A DNA stretch of 64,000 bases from Candidatus Muiribacterium halophilum. GTDB lineage: Bacteria; Muiribacteriota; Muiribacteriia; Muiribacteriales; Muiribacteriaceae. Positions 9,091 through 17,245 of this stretch are shown piece after piece. Location of the stretch: positions 1 to 64,000 of the forward strand of contig PKTG01000130.1 of the NCBI GenBank assembly GCA_002869225.1. The letters are read 5' to 3'. Under the pieces are notes generated by a model. That model was given only the letters and a program-made list of their open reading frames with translations, had not been told where the DNA came from and did not search any database. The position numbers were made by a program, and so were the translations under genes. Every line of letters begins with the position of its first letter. Positions within the stretch are counted from its first letter, which is position 1.

Positions 9091-9122
9091 AAAAAAAAGC
9101 CCTCCGTAGAGGGCTTTTTTTT
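9091..9122. terminator. Bidirectional intrinsic terminator
   Basis: GCCCTC (9099-9104) and GAGGGC (9109-9114) form a stem with a 4-base loop, flanked by A8 and T8. It ends the FN3 lipoprotein transcript and insulates the pilin promoter. Confidence 0.9.
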
Positions 9123-9126
9123 AAAA

Positions 9127-11205
9127 TTAATCTATTCTAGTAATAGTGATTTTATCAATAAATATCTTATGTGTTGTTTGTATTGTGTTTCCGTATCTTG
9201 CTGCACTGAATACCAGATATACAGGATCAAACTGCTGCACTGTTATACTTGGCCATTCAAAATAGTCAGCATAGTTTGTAGTGCTATAACCGTTAAGTTC
9301 AAATCCCTGTCCTAAGACGCCAGCCTGATTTCTAAGAAGCACCCAATAAATACCTGAAGTATTTGTCTGAACATAATCTACCTTTATAGTATATTTACCG
9401 GTAGTCTCTGGCATCCACATAACTCTGAACTGATCCATATATGCTCTATCAGTATTATATGATAAAGCTCCTGTAGCAGTTCCACTTACGATAGACGTTC
9501 CATCGGTATTCCACCAGTAATTATTACTATAAGTGTATCCTTCTGATGCACCATGACTATCAAATTCTAGAACCTGTATTGAGTTTCCGCTAGCACTAAG
9601 TGAGTTTGATCTTAGCTGATACTGATTAGAGCTAAGATTTCCCCATGAGTTAGACCAGTTTCCAGTAGCATCAAGTACGTTTCTAATCTGTACAGCAGAT
9701 ATAAGAGATTCTCCTTCCATCTGCACAACATTTGTACCACCAGCCGTAGAATCGAATTTTGAAAGTCTTATAAAGTAAGTCTTGTTGGATTCCATAGCGG
9801 TAGTACTGTTATATGAAGCTATCTTATAATAGTAGTTTTTATCATCAGTAAGCTTTCTAGGCTGATAACTCGTACCTGAATGGTTACCCTGTAATAACTT
9901 ATATGTATTTCCATTTCTTGATTCATAAATATTATAAGTATATGAACCACCTACTGTATCCCATGAAAGCTGGACATAATCAGTATTGTCTATAGTAGCC
10001 TGGAAATTTGTCGGAACAGGAAGAACAGTTCCGTTTAACTTCATAGGCTGAGTCATGTCCCCTGTATTACCACTGTAATCAAAAGCTGCGACCCTATAAT
10101 AATAATCTATAGCATTTCCAGAACTATCAAGATTTGAACTATCGGTCCAGTTAGTCTGATTATTAACAATTGCAATTAAAGAATATGGCACCTGTGAAGG
10201 ATTAAAAGAAGAATTATCTACTGTGGATGAAGAATCCACACTTCTATATATCTTATATCCTAATACATCACCTGCTGATTCCTGTCCTGTTGTTCCATTA
10301 TCGTTATAAGGAGGTGCATTCCAGGTAAGCTTTCTTGCATTAGCATTTCCTTCGTATGTAATTTCTGTTATTGCACTTGAACTTGGCCACTGTGGTGCAG
10401 CTGGAGGATATCCATCGTCATTAGCATCATATTGAATAACAATTGATTTTTCTTCAGATTCTAATCCTAAAAGTCCGGATTCCGTTACCGCTCTGACCTT
10501 ATAATAATATCTTGTACTTTCTACAACAGTAGGATCGTTGAAGAAGAAAGCATCGGCTGAAACTCTTGCAACTATTTCATAACTTCCAGTTTCCCCGATT
10601 TTTTTGTATACAATATAAGAATCTATAGCATCGTTATTTGTCTGTATGTCTGATATATTTTCAGGTTCATCCCAAACTAAAGTCACTGAATTATTTGATT
10701 CTCTTACGAGTACAACATTCAGAGGTCTATCAGGCATGTGACCAGCAGCAGTAGTTGGAGCTATTCTGATTCTTTCTGCATCCGATCTTGTTTCTCTAAG
10801 AAGGGAATCAAAAGCTGCTACATAATATGCATATGTCTTTCCTTCTTTAAGGTCTGTTGAATTATCTTCATAGATAAGTGTATCCTTATCAACAATACCT
10901 AAAGGTTTTGTAGTATCATTTCTATAGATCTTGTAACCAATTACGTTGTCTTTAGAAGCACCTTTTATATTTGTAGATACTTTATTCCATCTTAAGATGG
11001 TCTTGTATCTTTTTTCGTTGTAATCTAAGGTCGGATTAGTAAACAGATACACCGACTGCACCTGCAAACCTTGTGGTATAGCTGGCGCTTCACCATCATC
11101 GTACATGGCGATCCCTGCTACTCCAGACTCCTTGCCTCCACAACCTATTACAACAAGTAAAATGAAGATTGCTCCTAAAAACACGAGAAAATGTTTCTTA
11201 CTCAT
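9127..11205 (-). CDS. FN3-repeat lipoprotein with C-terminal carbohydrate-binding-like domain
   Basis: Surface or periplasmic lipoprotein. The signal MSKKHFLVFLGAIFILL is followed by the lipobox VIGC (Cys22). Four fibronectin type III-like domains follow at about 45-145, 155-260, 275-390 and 395-485, each with TYAYYVAAFDS-type or YYYKVRAVTESG-type G-strand ends. The last 200 residues, from VQMEGESLISAVQIRN to the end (FIDKITITRID), look like a beta-jelly-roll carbohydrate-binding module. No catalytic motif is visible. AAAGGAG lies before the start. It is monocistronic, closed by the terminator at 9091. A role in adhesion or polysaccharide binding is inferred from architecture only. Confidence 0.8.
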   Translation of the reverse strand: MSKKHFLVFLGAIFILLVVIGCGGKESGVAGIAMYDDGEAPAIPQGLQVQSVYLFTNPTLDYNEKRYKTILRWNKVSTNIKGASKDNVIGYKIYRNDTTKPLGIVDKDTLIYEDNSTDLKEGKTYAYYVAAFDSLLRETRSDAERIRIAPTTAAGHMPDRPLNVVLVRESNNSVTLVWDEPENISDIQTNNDAIDSYIVYKKIGETGSYEIVARVSADAFFFNDPTVVESTRYYYKVRAVTESGLLGLESEEKSIVIQYDANDDGYPPAAPQWPSSSAITEITYEGNANARKLTWNAPPYNDNGTTGQESAGDVLGYKIYRSVDSSSTVDNSSFNPSQVPYSLIAIVNNQTNWTDSSNLDSSGNAIDYYYRVAAFDYSGNTGDMTQPMKLNGTVLPVPTNFQATIDNTDYVQLSWDTVGGSYTYNIYESRNGNTYKLLQGNHSGTSYQPRKLTDDKNYYYKIASYNSTTAMESNKTYFIRLSKFDSTAGGTNVVQMEGESLISAVQIRNVLDATGNWSNSWGNLSSNQYQLRSNSLSASGNSIQVLEFDSHGASEGYTYSNNYWWNTDGTSIVSGTATGALSYNTDRAYMDQFRVMWMPETTGKYTIKVDYVQTNTSGIYWVLLRNQAGVLGQGFELNGYSTTNYADYFEWPSITVQQFDPVYLVFSAARYGNTIQTTHKIFIDKITITRID

Positions 11206-11507
11206 AAAATGCTCCTTTCAAAGACAACTTGAAATATATCTGTCTTTTTATTTTTCGGAACATCACTTTAGAATACTTAATTTTTTTACACATTAGTTAC
11301 TGGTAAAAAATAGTGATTAGTGAATAGTGAATAGATTTTAAAAAAAGCATATCTAAGAGTTTAATCTTCTATAGAATCGAACCTTCCTAATAACGAGGTT
11401 CCTTTTCAATTCATCCATTTACTACCAAATACAACAAAGGAAAAATAAAAATAGAAGTTTTAAATCTCTCAGTGGGTGGCGGCGTAGAAAGATTCTATTA
11501 TTCGTAA
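11206..11507. other. Intergenic region with a short GTGAATA heptad tract
   Basis: No gene seen. 11310-11334 reads as heptads TAGTGAT, TAGTGAA, TAGTGAA, TAG, the module-4 motif of the dispersed repeat. GAACCT (11379-11384) and AGGTTC (11396-11401) can form a small stem. The remainder is AT-rich without recognisable structure. Confidence 0.6.
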
Positions 11508-11676
11508 TAATACCTTTAAAGAAGATATGTGATAAAGAAATTTATTAGGTAGTTTATCTTTAGTTTTTAACGACAATGACGGAGGCATACCCTTCGGTCT
11601 GTCGAGTAAAGTGGAGTTAAAAAGAAAGTAAAATAACAATAAATAATTTATTAGAATATCTTTTTTAAAGGTATCA
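11508..11676. mobile_element. MITE-like inverted-repeat element, copy A
   Basis: A 169-bp segment bounded by TAATACCTTTAAAGAAGATA on the left and its imperfect complement, ending TTTAAAGGTATCA, on the right. A second segment of 168 bp with the same ends lies at 18650-18817; the interiors are not obviously similar. There is no coding capacity. The right end supplies the TGA stop codon of the zinc-ribbon gene (11674-11676). Element type is inferred from the ends and the matched length; no target-site duplication is clear. Confidence 0.5.
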
Positions 11677-12129
11677 CAATCCATCTCCGTGAATTGAACA
11701 ACGAACCGAGTTCTTCTCATAGATCTCATACTCCCCACCCAATGGACACACAGGAAGATGAAAATCTTTTTCTCCGATTATATCACTAATAGCTTTCACA
11801 CTATTCTTATCAAGCTTAGTTATCGGCTCACCTTTCATCGTCTCATAAAAACTTAAAGCTTCATCTAAAAAGACTACATTAGCTCTGCATTCAACTCTGG
11901 ATTTAACATCGTACTTTTCCTGAAATTTTCCATAATAATTAAAGACTATTAAAAGTATTAAAGATAATGCTAAAAATACACCAACAAATGTTGAAATGAG
12001 ATTAAGACCTGAATTTACAAAAAGTCTTCTAAAGCTTTTTCTTCTTTCAATAATATAAGAATGACAATGAGGGCATTTTATAGCTCTCTCATCTATAGTC
12101 ATCTGACAATAAGGACATTTAACAGCCAT
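11674..12129 (-). CDS. Zinc-ribbon membrane protein with pilin-like C-terminal motif
   Basis: The 151-residue protein starts MAVKCPYCQMTIDERAIKCP and holds two CxxC pairs, a double zinc ribbon. A basic linker and one transmembrane helix follow (about 45-67: STFVGVFLALSLILLIVF). The extracytoplasmic part ends LPVCPLGGEYEIYEKNSVRC then SIHGDGL. The CPxGGxY...VxCSxHG pattern is familiar from C termini of ComGC/GspG-type pilin-like proteins. Fusion of a cytoplasmic zinc ribbon to such a domain is unusual. It lies 2 bp after the HDOD gene, and its stop codon coincides with the right edge of inverted-repeat element A. Function unknown. Confidence 0.72.
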   Translation of the reverse strand: MAVKCPYCQMTIDERAIKCPHCHSYIIERRKSFRRLFVNSGLNLISTFVGVFLALSLILLIVFNYYGKFQEKYDVKSRVECRANVVFLDEALSFYETMKGEPITKLDKNSVKAISDIIGEKDFHLPVCPLGGEYEIYEKNSVRCSIHGDGL

Positions 12130-12131
12130 TT

Positions 12132-12986
12132 TTACGCCTTTTTCTGTGCCATATTCAGAATGATCTGCGCACTAGCTATCTTTTTATCTATTTCTACTGC
12201 TATTTCTTCCATAGCTTTCTCATCTAGTCCTAAAAACTCAGTCACTTCTTCGTTGAAATCCGGACCTAAAGAATCGCCTGAAAATCCAATCTTTTTAAGT
12301 CTGCACAGGTTATTAGCATGATTGACTATTCCTGCAAGTTCATCTACCGTTCCTGCAATCACTGGTGAATGATGTAAAGCGACAGTTTTAGTTATTACAG
12401 GAGGGAGTTTCCATTTTTCTGTTACCCAGCTACCGATTTGAGCATGATTAATACCTTCAAGTATTGCTTCTTCAGCCTGACTTATATATACAGGTTTCAT
12501 CTCAACTACTTTTAATATGAGCTTAAATCTATCAGAAAAATATTCGGATAATATCAATTTTCCAATATCATGAAGTAAACCACAAATAAATGCTTCTTCC
12601 GGTTTTGCATATTTCAATTTTTCAGCTATTACTTTTGATGCAATACCAACTCCAAGAGAATGTTTCCAAAATTCGCTTACATCTAAAAGACTTGATTTCA
12701 ATTTATCAAAGACAGTAAGAGACAATGCTATGTTTCTTATATCTGTAAATCCAAGAATTACTAAGGCTTGATTGATAGTTGTTATAGTTCGAGGAAAACC
12801 ATAGAAAGGTGAATTTACTATCTTCAGAATATTTGCAGTCAATGTAGGGTCTGAGGAAACAACTTTTGAAACATCAGATACTGAACTTTTGGGGTTTGAT
12901 GTCACTTCCAATAATTTACTTACTACTACAGGAAGCATATTTAGGTTTTTAATACTTTTTATCTTTTCAAGTACCTGAATCTTCAC
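12132..12986 (-). CDS. HDOD domain signalling protein
   Basis: 284-residue HDOD-domain protein. Visible blocks are MLPVVVSKLLEVTSNPKSS, then VVSSDPTLTANILKIVNSPF, the helix ITTINQALVILGFTDIRNIA, and the HD-like FICGLLHDIGKLIL. HDOD proteins are non-enzymatic relatives of HD-GYP phosphodiesterases and act in cyclic-dinucleotide, cell-cycle and motility networks. Some HD residues are kept (LLHDIG), so a metal-binding remnant is possible. It is cytoplasmic. It lies 12 bp after the helical TPR-like gene and 2 bp before the zinc-ribbon gene, apparently one transcript. No effector domain is fused. Confidence 0.85.
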   Translation of the reverse strand: MKIQVLEKIKSIKNLNMLPVVVSKLLEVTSNPKSSVSDVSKVVSSDPTLTANILKIVNSPFYGFPRTITTINQALVILGFTDIRNIALSLTVFDKLKSSLLDVSEFWKHSLGVGIASKVIAEKLKYAKPEEAFICGLLHDIGKLILSEYFSDRFKLILKVVEMKPVYISQAEEAILEGINHAQIGSWVTEKWKLPPVITKTVALHHSPVIAGTVDELAGIVNHANNLCRLKKIGFSGDSLGPDFNEEVTEFLGLDEKAMEEIAVEIDKKIASAQIILNMAQKKA

Positions 12987-12998
12987 AATAAAAACTCC

Positions 12999-14000
12999 TT
13001 ATTTTTTTATCTTTCTAACAACATCCAATTTTCCTGCTACTTCGATATACTCTCTTTCATCCTCATTTAAAAGCGCAAGAGAATCTGAGTAAAATTTTAA
13101 AGCTATGTTGTTCTTTCCGTTCTGAACAAATTCATCACCTATCTGTTCATATATAACAGCAAGATTTTTTCTAGTTATATGATATTTTCTTTCATATTCA
13201 TTAGTATAAGTTGGAATATAAGGATTCTTTTCAGCTAATCCATATTTAAAGAAATTTTCCATAGATTCTTCAAATTCAGATAACGCTCTATCTAATATCT
13301 CTTCTTTTAGATGTCTATCACCTGTAAGCTCTTCACTTACTAGATTCTTTTTTATACTTGAGTATAGTTTTTCTATCTCTTTGACATCTTCCTGATCAAA
13401 ATCATCCACTATTGCTTGAGCCTGTTCGAGTTCCTTCCAAGCTTCTTCATATTCTTTTTTTTCAATCATATCTTCAGCTCTTTTTAAATAACCTGTTACA
13501 AGTTTATGTTCTATTTCTTTAAGTTTGGATTCTATATCTTTTCTAAGTTCATCTTTTTCATTAAGCTTTTTAAGACCATTGTATGCTTCTCTAAACTCAA
13601 CATATGCTTCTCTTATGTTTTCTTTTTCAATAAACTCTTCTCCTCTTTCAAGGTTTGCTTCATATTTCTCTACAATGTTTTCTTTTTTTATAAGAGTCTT
13701 TATTTCTTCAAGCTTTTTTCCAATAGATTTTTTATTTTCCTCTGAAGATAATTTCAAAGCCAGGACAAGTTCATCAAAAGCCTCTTCATATGAATTAGCG
13801 GATATAAGGTTTTCTGCAATATCAACATGTTTTTCTGATAGTTTCTGACATACCTCTGATATTTTTACTTTAATATCTTTTTTATTCTGGCCATCAGCAA
13901 GTCTTAAGGCTTTTTCGTACTCTAGTTTTGCATTTCCAAAATCTTCTTCATTAAAAAAATCTTCAGCTTTTTTTACAAAATCCTCATAATTATAAAACAT
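12999..14000 (-). CDS. Cytoplasmic TPR-like helical repeat protein
   Basis: 333 residues, very rich in Glu and Lys, with no signal peptide or transmembrane segment. Repeating helical hairpins such as YEEAFDELVLALKLSSEE, IREAYVEFREAYNGLKKL and YEEAWKELEQAQAIVDDF suggest degenerate TPRs separated by long charged helices. The last repeat, NNIALKFYSDSLALLNEDE, is closest to a canonical TPR. It is likely a scaffold for protein interactions. It follows two exported TPR proteins and precedes the HDOD protein on the same strand with gaps of 31 and 12 bp. No specific function can be assigned. Confidence 0.72.
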   Translation of the reverse strand: MFYNYEDFVKKAEDFFNEEDFGNAKLEYEKALRLADGQNKKDIKVKISEVCQKLSEKHVDIAENLISANSYEEAFDELVLALKLSSEENKKSIGKKLEEIKTLIKKENIVEKYEANLERGEEFIEKENIREAYVEFREAYNGLKKLNEKDELRKDIESKLKEIEHKLVTGYLKRAEDMIEKKEYEEAWKELEQAQAIVDDFDQEDVKEIEKLYSSIKKNLVSEELTGDRHLKEEILDRALSEFEESMENFFKYGLAEKNPYIPTYTNEYERKYHITRKNLAVIYEQIGDEFVQNGKNNIALKFYSDSLALLNEDEREYIEVAGKLDVVRKIKK

Positions 14001-14031
14001 TGCCCCTCCTGTTATTGAACTTATCTAAAGT

Positions 14032-14550
14032 TCATTCAGTAATTAAACGTAATTTATTTTTTAAATGCTTATACAACTCTATTTGATTATTTTTTAGTTT
14101 TTCACTTTCAACTTTATTAAAAACATCTTTTGCCTTTTTAAATTCTCTTACCCTGTAATATGAATAAGATATAATAAGGTCTATGATATTTCTTTCTTCA
14201 GGAAACAAATCTATTCCTGAAAAGGAATGCTTTATTAAAGTATACCAATCCTCTCGATAATAATAAAGTATACCCAGATTCATGAAAGCACTCTTAAAAT
14301 CTTTCTTTATATCAAGCGCTTTATTAAAAAATCTTTCGGCTTTATTATATTGGTTTTTCTCTAAAAAAACAACACCAAGATTATTAAGAATATAAACATC
14401 TTCAGGTGATTTTTTATAAAGTTCTTCAAGAATGATCTGAGCTTGTTCAAATTTATTCTCTTTTATTAATTTTACAGAATCTTTAAAACTACTGGATTTT
14501 GAGATTATTATTCCAATTAATAGTAAAGACAGTATGATCTTTTTTTTCAT
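14032..14550 (-). CDS. Small exported TPR protein
   Basis: 172 residues with an N-terminal hydrophobic segment (MKKKIILSLLLIGIIISKSS), probably a signal peptide or anchor. Three TPR units follow: FEQAQIILEELYKKSPEDVY, YNKAERFFNKALDIKKDF and a third around WYTLIKHSFSGIDLFPEER. It overlaps the upstream large TPR gene by 4 bp, so the two are translationally coupled. It is probably periplasmic and works with that partner in envelope assembly. This is inferred from co-transcription only. Confidence 0.75.
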   Translation of the reverse strand: MKKKIILSLLLIGIIISKSSSFKDSVKLIKENKFEQAQIILEELYKKSPEDVYILNNLGVVFLEKNQYNKAERFFNKALDIKKDFKSAFMNLGILYYYREDWYTLIKHSFSGIDLFPEERNIIDLIISYSYYRVREFKKAKDVFNKVESEKLKNNQIELYKHLKNKLRLITE

Positions 14551-16004
14551 TTTTTTCCCATTCTGACTCTTTCTATCGCAAGTCTTATCTCTTCTCTTTC
14601 TCTTTCAGTATTTTGCTTTTCGTATGCTTTTTTATAAGCTTCGATACTTTCATCAAATCTGTTTAGTTTATATAGGAGATAAGCATAATAATTTAGGATT
14701 ATATCGTCTCCATCAGAGTTTTTAAGATATTCTCTTATATTTTCGAGAGCTTTTTCAGGAGCTTTCATTTGATTATATAAGATACCCATTCTATATAATA
14801 CATCTGGGTTTTCTTTTTTATATTCATGAGCTTTCTCATAATGTTTTAAAGCATCAAAATAATTTTTTTCTCTATCATACTCAGCAGCTTCTTCAAGATT
14901 TTTTGAAAATGATAAGGAGTCTTTATACGGAGAGATCTGTGTATTCTTATTGAAGGCTTCTACTTTTTCTTTAAGTTTTGAAATAGTCTTTAATTTCTGT
15001 TTTTCAATATCTATTTTAGGTTTATCCGACTTAACTCCAGGAATTATATCTGTCTTTGAAATATAGGCCGAATCAATATTAGAAAGAGTCGACTCGGCTT
15101 TATAACGCCAATCAGAATCCGGATAATCTTCTACTATTTTTTCTAAAGCTACTTTTGCTTTTTTCTGATCTCCATTTATTAGCTGACTTTCTGCTATCAT
15201 ATACAAAGATTCAGCTTTTAGATCAGGATCATCCTCAATAACATTATCATAAGCTCTCTGATAGGCTTTTTCTGCTTTTTTATAATCTTTTCTGAAGAAA
15301 TAAATATCCCCTGTCTTGAAAGAGGCTCTACTAAAATACTCGTTATTTTTCTCGATCTCTTCCAAGAAAGTCAAGGCTTCATCATAATATCCCGCATTAT
15401 ATTTCATATCAGCCAGCATATACAGACTCGCATTATAATAAGGAGATTCCTTATAGTTTCTAACAATATTAAGATAATAATCAGATGCGATGGTATCCAT
15501 ACCTTTTCTTTGAAATTCAAGAGCTATATCATACAAGACATTATAAACCTTCTTCCCCTGACTCCTGGTATATCTTTTCAAAGATTGATTTGCTTCATGA
15601 ATCCAATAATTCTCAGGAAACTTTAAAATAAAATCCCTATATATATTTGCCATCTTATCGAAATTTTTCTCTATTTCATAGGACTTTCCGATAAGATAAT
15701 ATGAATCAGCCACGAGAGGACTCTGGCTATAATCAGTAATGATCTTCTGAAAATATTCCCTTGCCTGTTTTGGATCATTTCTTTTTAAAGCAATATCTCC
15801 TAAAAGATAATATGAAGCATCTGCCCAGTTATTCTCTTTGTATTTTTTGGTGATTACCTTTAATTTTTCTGTAGCTTCCTCAAACATGCCCTTATCATAC
15901 TCACTTACCGCTAAAGAGTATAAATTTTCTACTTCGTCAGCAAAGATATTCAAAGATAATATCATTAGAAGTACAACTATGATTCCTTTATATTTAAAAA
16001 ACAT
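14547..16004 (-). CDS. Exported TPR protein (YbgF/BamD-like repeats)
   Basis: 485 residues with a signal peptide (MFFKYKGIIVVLLMILSLNI, then FADEV). It has about ten TPR units in two blocks, 25-310 and 355-480. Units such as YYLLGDIALKRNDPKQAREY and DSYYLIGKSYEIEKNFDKMA resemble the periplasmic TPRs of YbgF/CpoB and BamD. A coiled-coil linker (about 330-350) separates the blocks. Its ribosome binding site GGAGG lies immediately after the 3' end of RNase P RNA, so it is expressed from the transcript that carries rnpB. A role in outer-membrane or cell-envelope assembly is inferred. Confidence 0.8.
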   Translation of the reverse strand: MFFKYKGIIVVLLMILSLNIFADEVENLYSLAVSEYDKGMFEEATEKLKVITKKYKENNWADASYYLLGDIALKRNDPKQAREYFQKIITDYSQSPLVADSYYLIGKSYEIEKNFDKMANIYRDFILKFPENYWIHEANQSLKRYTRSQGKKVYNVLYDIALEFQRKGMDTIASDYYLNIVRNYKESPYYNASLYMLADMKYNAGYYDEALTFLEEIEKNNEYFSRASFKTGDIYFFRKDYKKAEKAYQRAYDNVIEDDPDLKAESLYMIAESQLINGDQKKAKVALEKIVEDYPDSDWRYKAESTLSNIDSAYISKTDIIPGVKSDKPKIDIEKQKLKTISKLKEKVEAFNKNTQISPYKDSLSFSKNLEEAAEYDREKNYFDALKHYEKAHEYKKENPDVLYRMGILYNQMKAPEKALENIREYLKNSDGDDIILNYYAYLLYKLNRFDESIEAYKKAYEKQNTEREREEIRLAIERVRMGKK

Positions 16005-16014
16005 TATATCCTCC

Positions 16015-16344
16015 GGTAGAAGAACTATAAGCCGAATTCTGTTTTGATGTCCATTAGTCTAAATCATTATTTTCATAAAGATTTTAGCAACCAACCCGGT
16101 GGTTATGGCGGGACCAACCACCACCCTATTTGGTCTTGCTGCAGAAGGGGTTTGCCAAGCCGACAAATCACTTTGCCGCTGGTAAGCTCTTACCTTACCA
16201 TTTCACCCTTACCTTAAAAAAGGCGGTATATTTTCTGTTGCACTTTCCGTCAGGTCACCCTGCCCGGGAGTTACCCGGCTTCCTGTCCCAGCAGTTCGGA
16301 CTTTCCTCCCCTGATAATCAGGAGCGAACATCTGTTCTTCTACC
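16015..16344 (-). ncRNA. rnpB: RNase P RNA (bacterial class A)
   Basis: Catalytic RNA that trims tRNA 5' leaders. On the minus strand the conserved 5' block GAGGAAAGTCCGAACTGC (near 16315) and the 3' block CAGAATTCGGCTTATAG (near 16040) are present, with GGGCAGGGTGACCTGACGG and ACGGAAAGTGCAACAG between. The ends pair perfectly as P1: GGTAGAAGAAC (16344-16334) with GTTCTTCTACC (16025-16015). It is unusually tight: the stop codon TAG of the upstream TPM-domain gene lies inside P1, and GGAGG of the downstream gene starts one base after P1. It must be processed from a polycistronic precursor unless it has an internal promoter, and none is obvious. Confidence 0.95.
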
Positions 16345-17245
16345 TTTTTCTAAAAATCTTTTTATCAAAAAACACTTCTCTTTCACGATGTGAATATCCA
16401 CAAACATTACAATGAAGTGAGTTTTCCTTTATACCTGGTACACTATATTTTGGATATGATATCACTTTTTCCTCTTTTTGTAATCTAGCACCACATTGCG
16501 GACAACGACTCTTTAGATGAAAATATATAAAAGTTCCACCTATTAAACCAAGAAGACTCAATATTAAAGTAAGTACTATTGGATTATCAAAAACAACCTT
16601 TTCTATCCTATTATCACTTTTTACATCATCGTGTTTTTTAAGGTCATATTCAGCTTTAAGCAATATACTTCTAGCATTTGTAAGTTCATTACCCATCTTT
16701 TCTATGGCTGAAAATATTCCATCACCAATAATTGTCTTATATCTGGTATCTCCGGATTTACCCTCTTTCAAGGATATTTTCATATACTCATCAGCTTTTT
16801 CAAGAGTTGTCTTGATATCTTTAATTATTTCAACCGAAAAATCTTTTGTTAAAATAAAATCAAGGTCTTCTGTAAAAAGAAGATTTACTTCTGGTTCATT
16901 TTTATATATAGCTATAACCAAGGCATTTTGATCTTCTGTTGAATTTTTTTTTATCCATTTCTTTAATATAAGACGACTAAACTCTGTACTTTTTAGACCC
17001 TTTGAATCCTGAAGAGTTATTACTAGAAAATATACTCCAACTGAATTTTTTATTACATCAATACGATCACGAATAGCTACTCGTTTGTTTACTGGGATGA
17101 AGTTTGCAAGATCTATTACTGTATCATCCAATTCCAAAAAATCGGTCTTACTTTCTAATTTAAAATTTTCCTGCATCTTATCATAGATGATTATTCCACT
17201 AAATATCAGAAAAATTAAAAATATAGTTATTTTAACGACTTTCAT
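16340..17245 (-). CDS. TPM-domain membrane protein with C-terminal zinc ribbon
   Basis: 301 residues. There is an N-terminal signal or anchor (VVKITIFLIFLIFSGIIIY), then a TPM (TPM_phosphatase/YgcG-type) domain at about 40-160, with LDDTVIDLANFIPVNKR, VYFLVITLQDSKGL and ALVIAIYKNEPEVNLLFTED. A transmembrane helix lies near 222-242 (VLTLILSLLGLIGGTFIYF), followed by a cytoplasmic zinc ribbon CPQCGARLQKEE...HCNVCGYSHREREV. Family members are linked to envelope or photosystem maintenance; activity here is unproven. Start TGATG overlaps the NIF3 stop by one base. Its stop codon overlaps the 5' end of rnpB. Confidence 0.78.
   Translation of the reverse strand: MKVVKITIFLIFLIFSGIIIYDKMQENFKLESKTDFLELDDTVIDLANFIPVNKRVAIRDRIDVIKNSVGVYFLVITLQDSKGLKSTEFSRLILKKWIKKNSTEDQNALVIAIYKNEPEVNLLFTEDLDFILTKDFSVEIIKDIKTTLEKADEYMKISLKEGKSGDTRYKTIIGDGIFSAIEKMGNELTNARSILLKAEYDLKKHDDVKSDNRIEKVVFDNPIVLTLILSLLGLIGGTFIYFHLKSRCPQCGARLQKEEKVISYPKYSVPGIKENSLHCNVCGYSHREREVFFDKKIFRKR

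Noticed and set aside
11469-11738. 89-codon minus-strand ORF across inverted-repeat element A
   Set aside because: It overlaps the zinc-ribbon gene in another frame, lacks a ribosome binding site and reads through the non-coding element.
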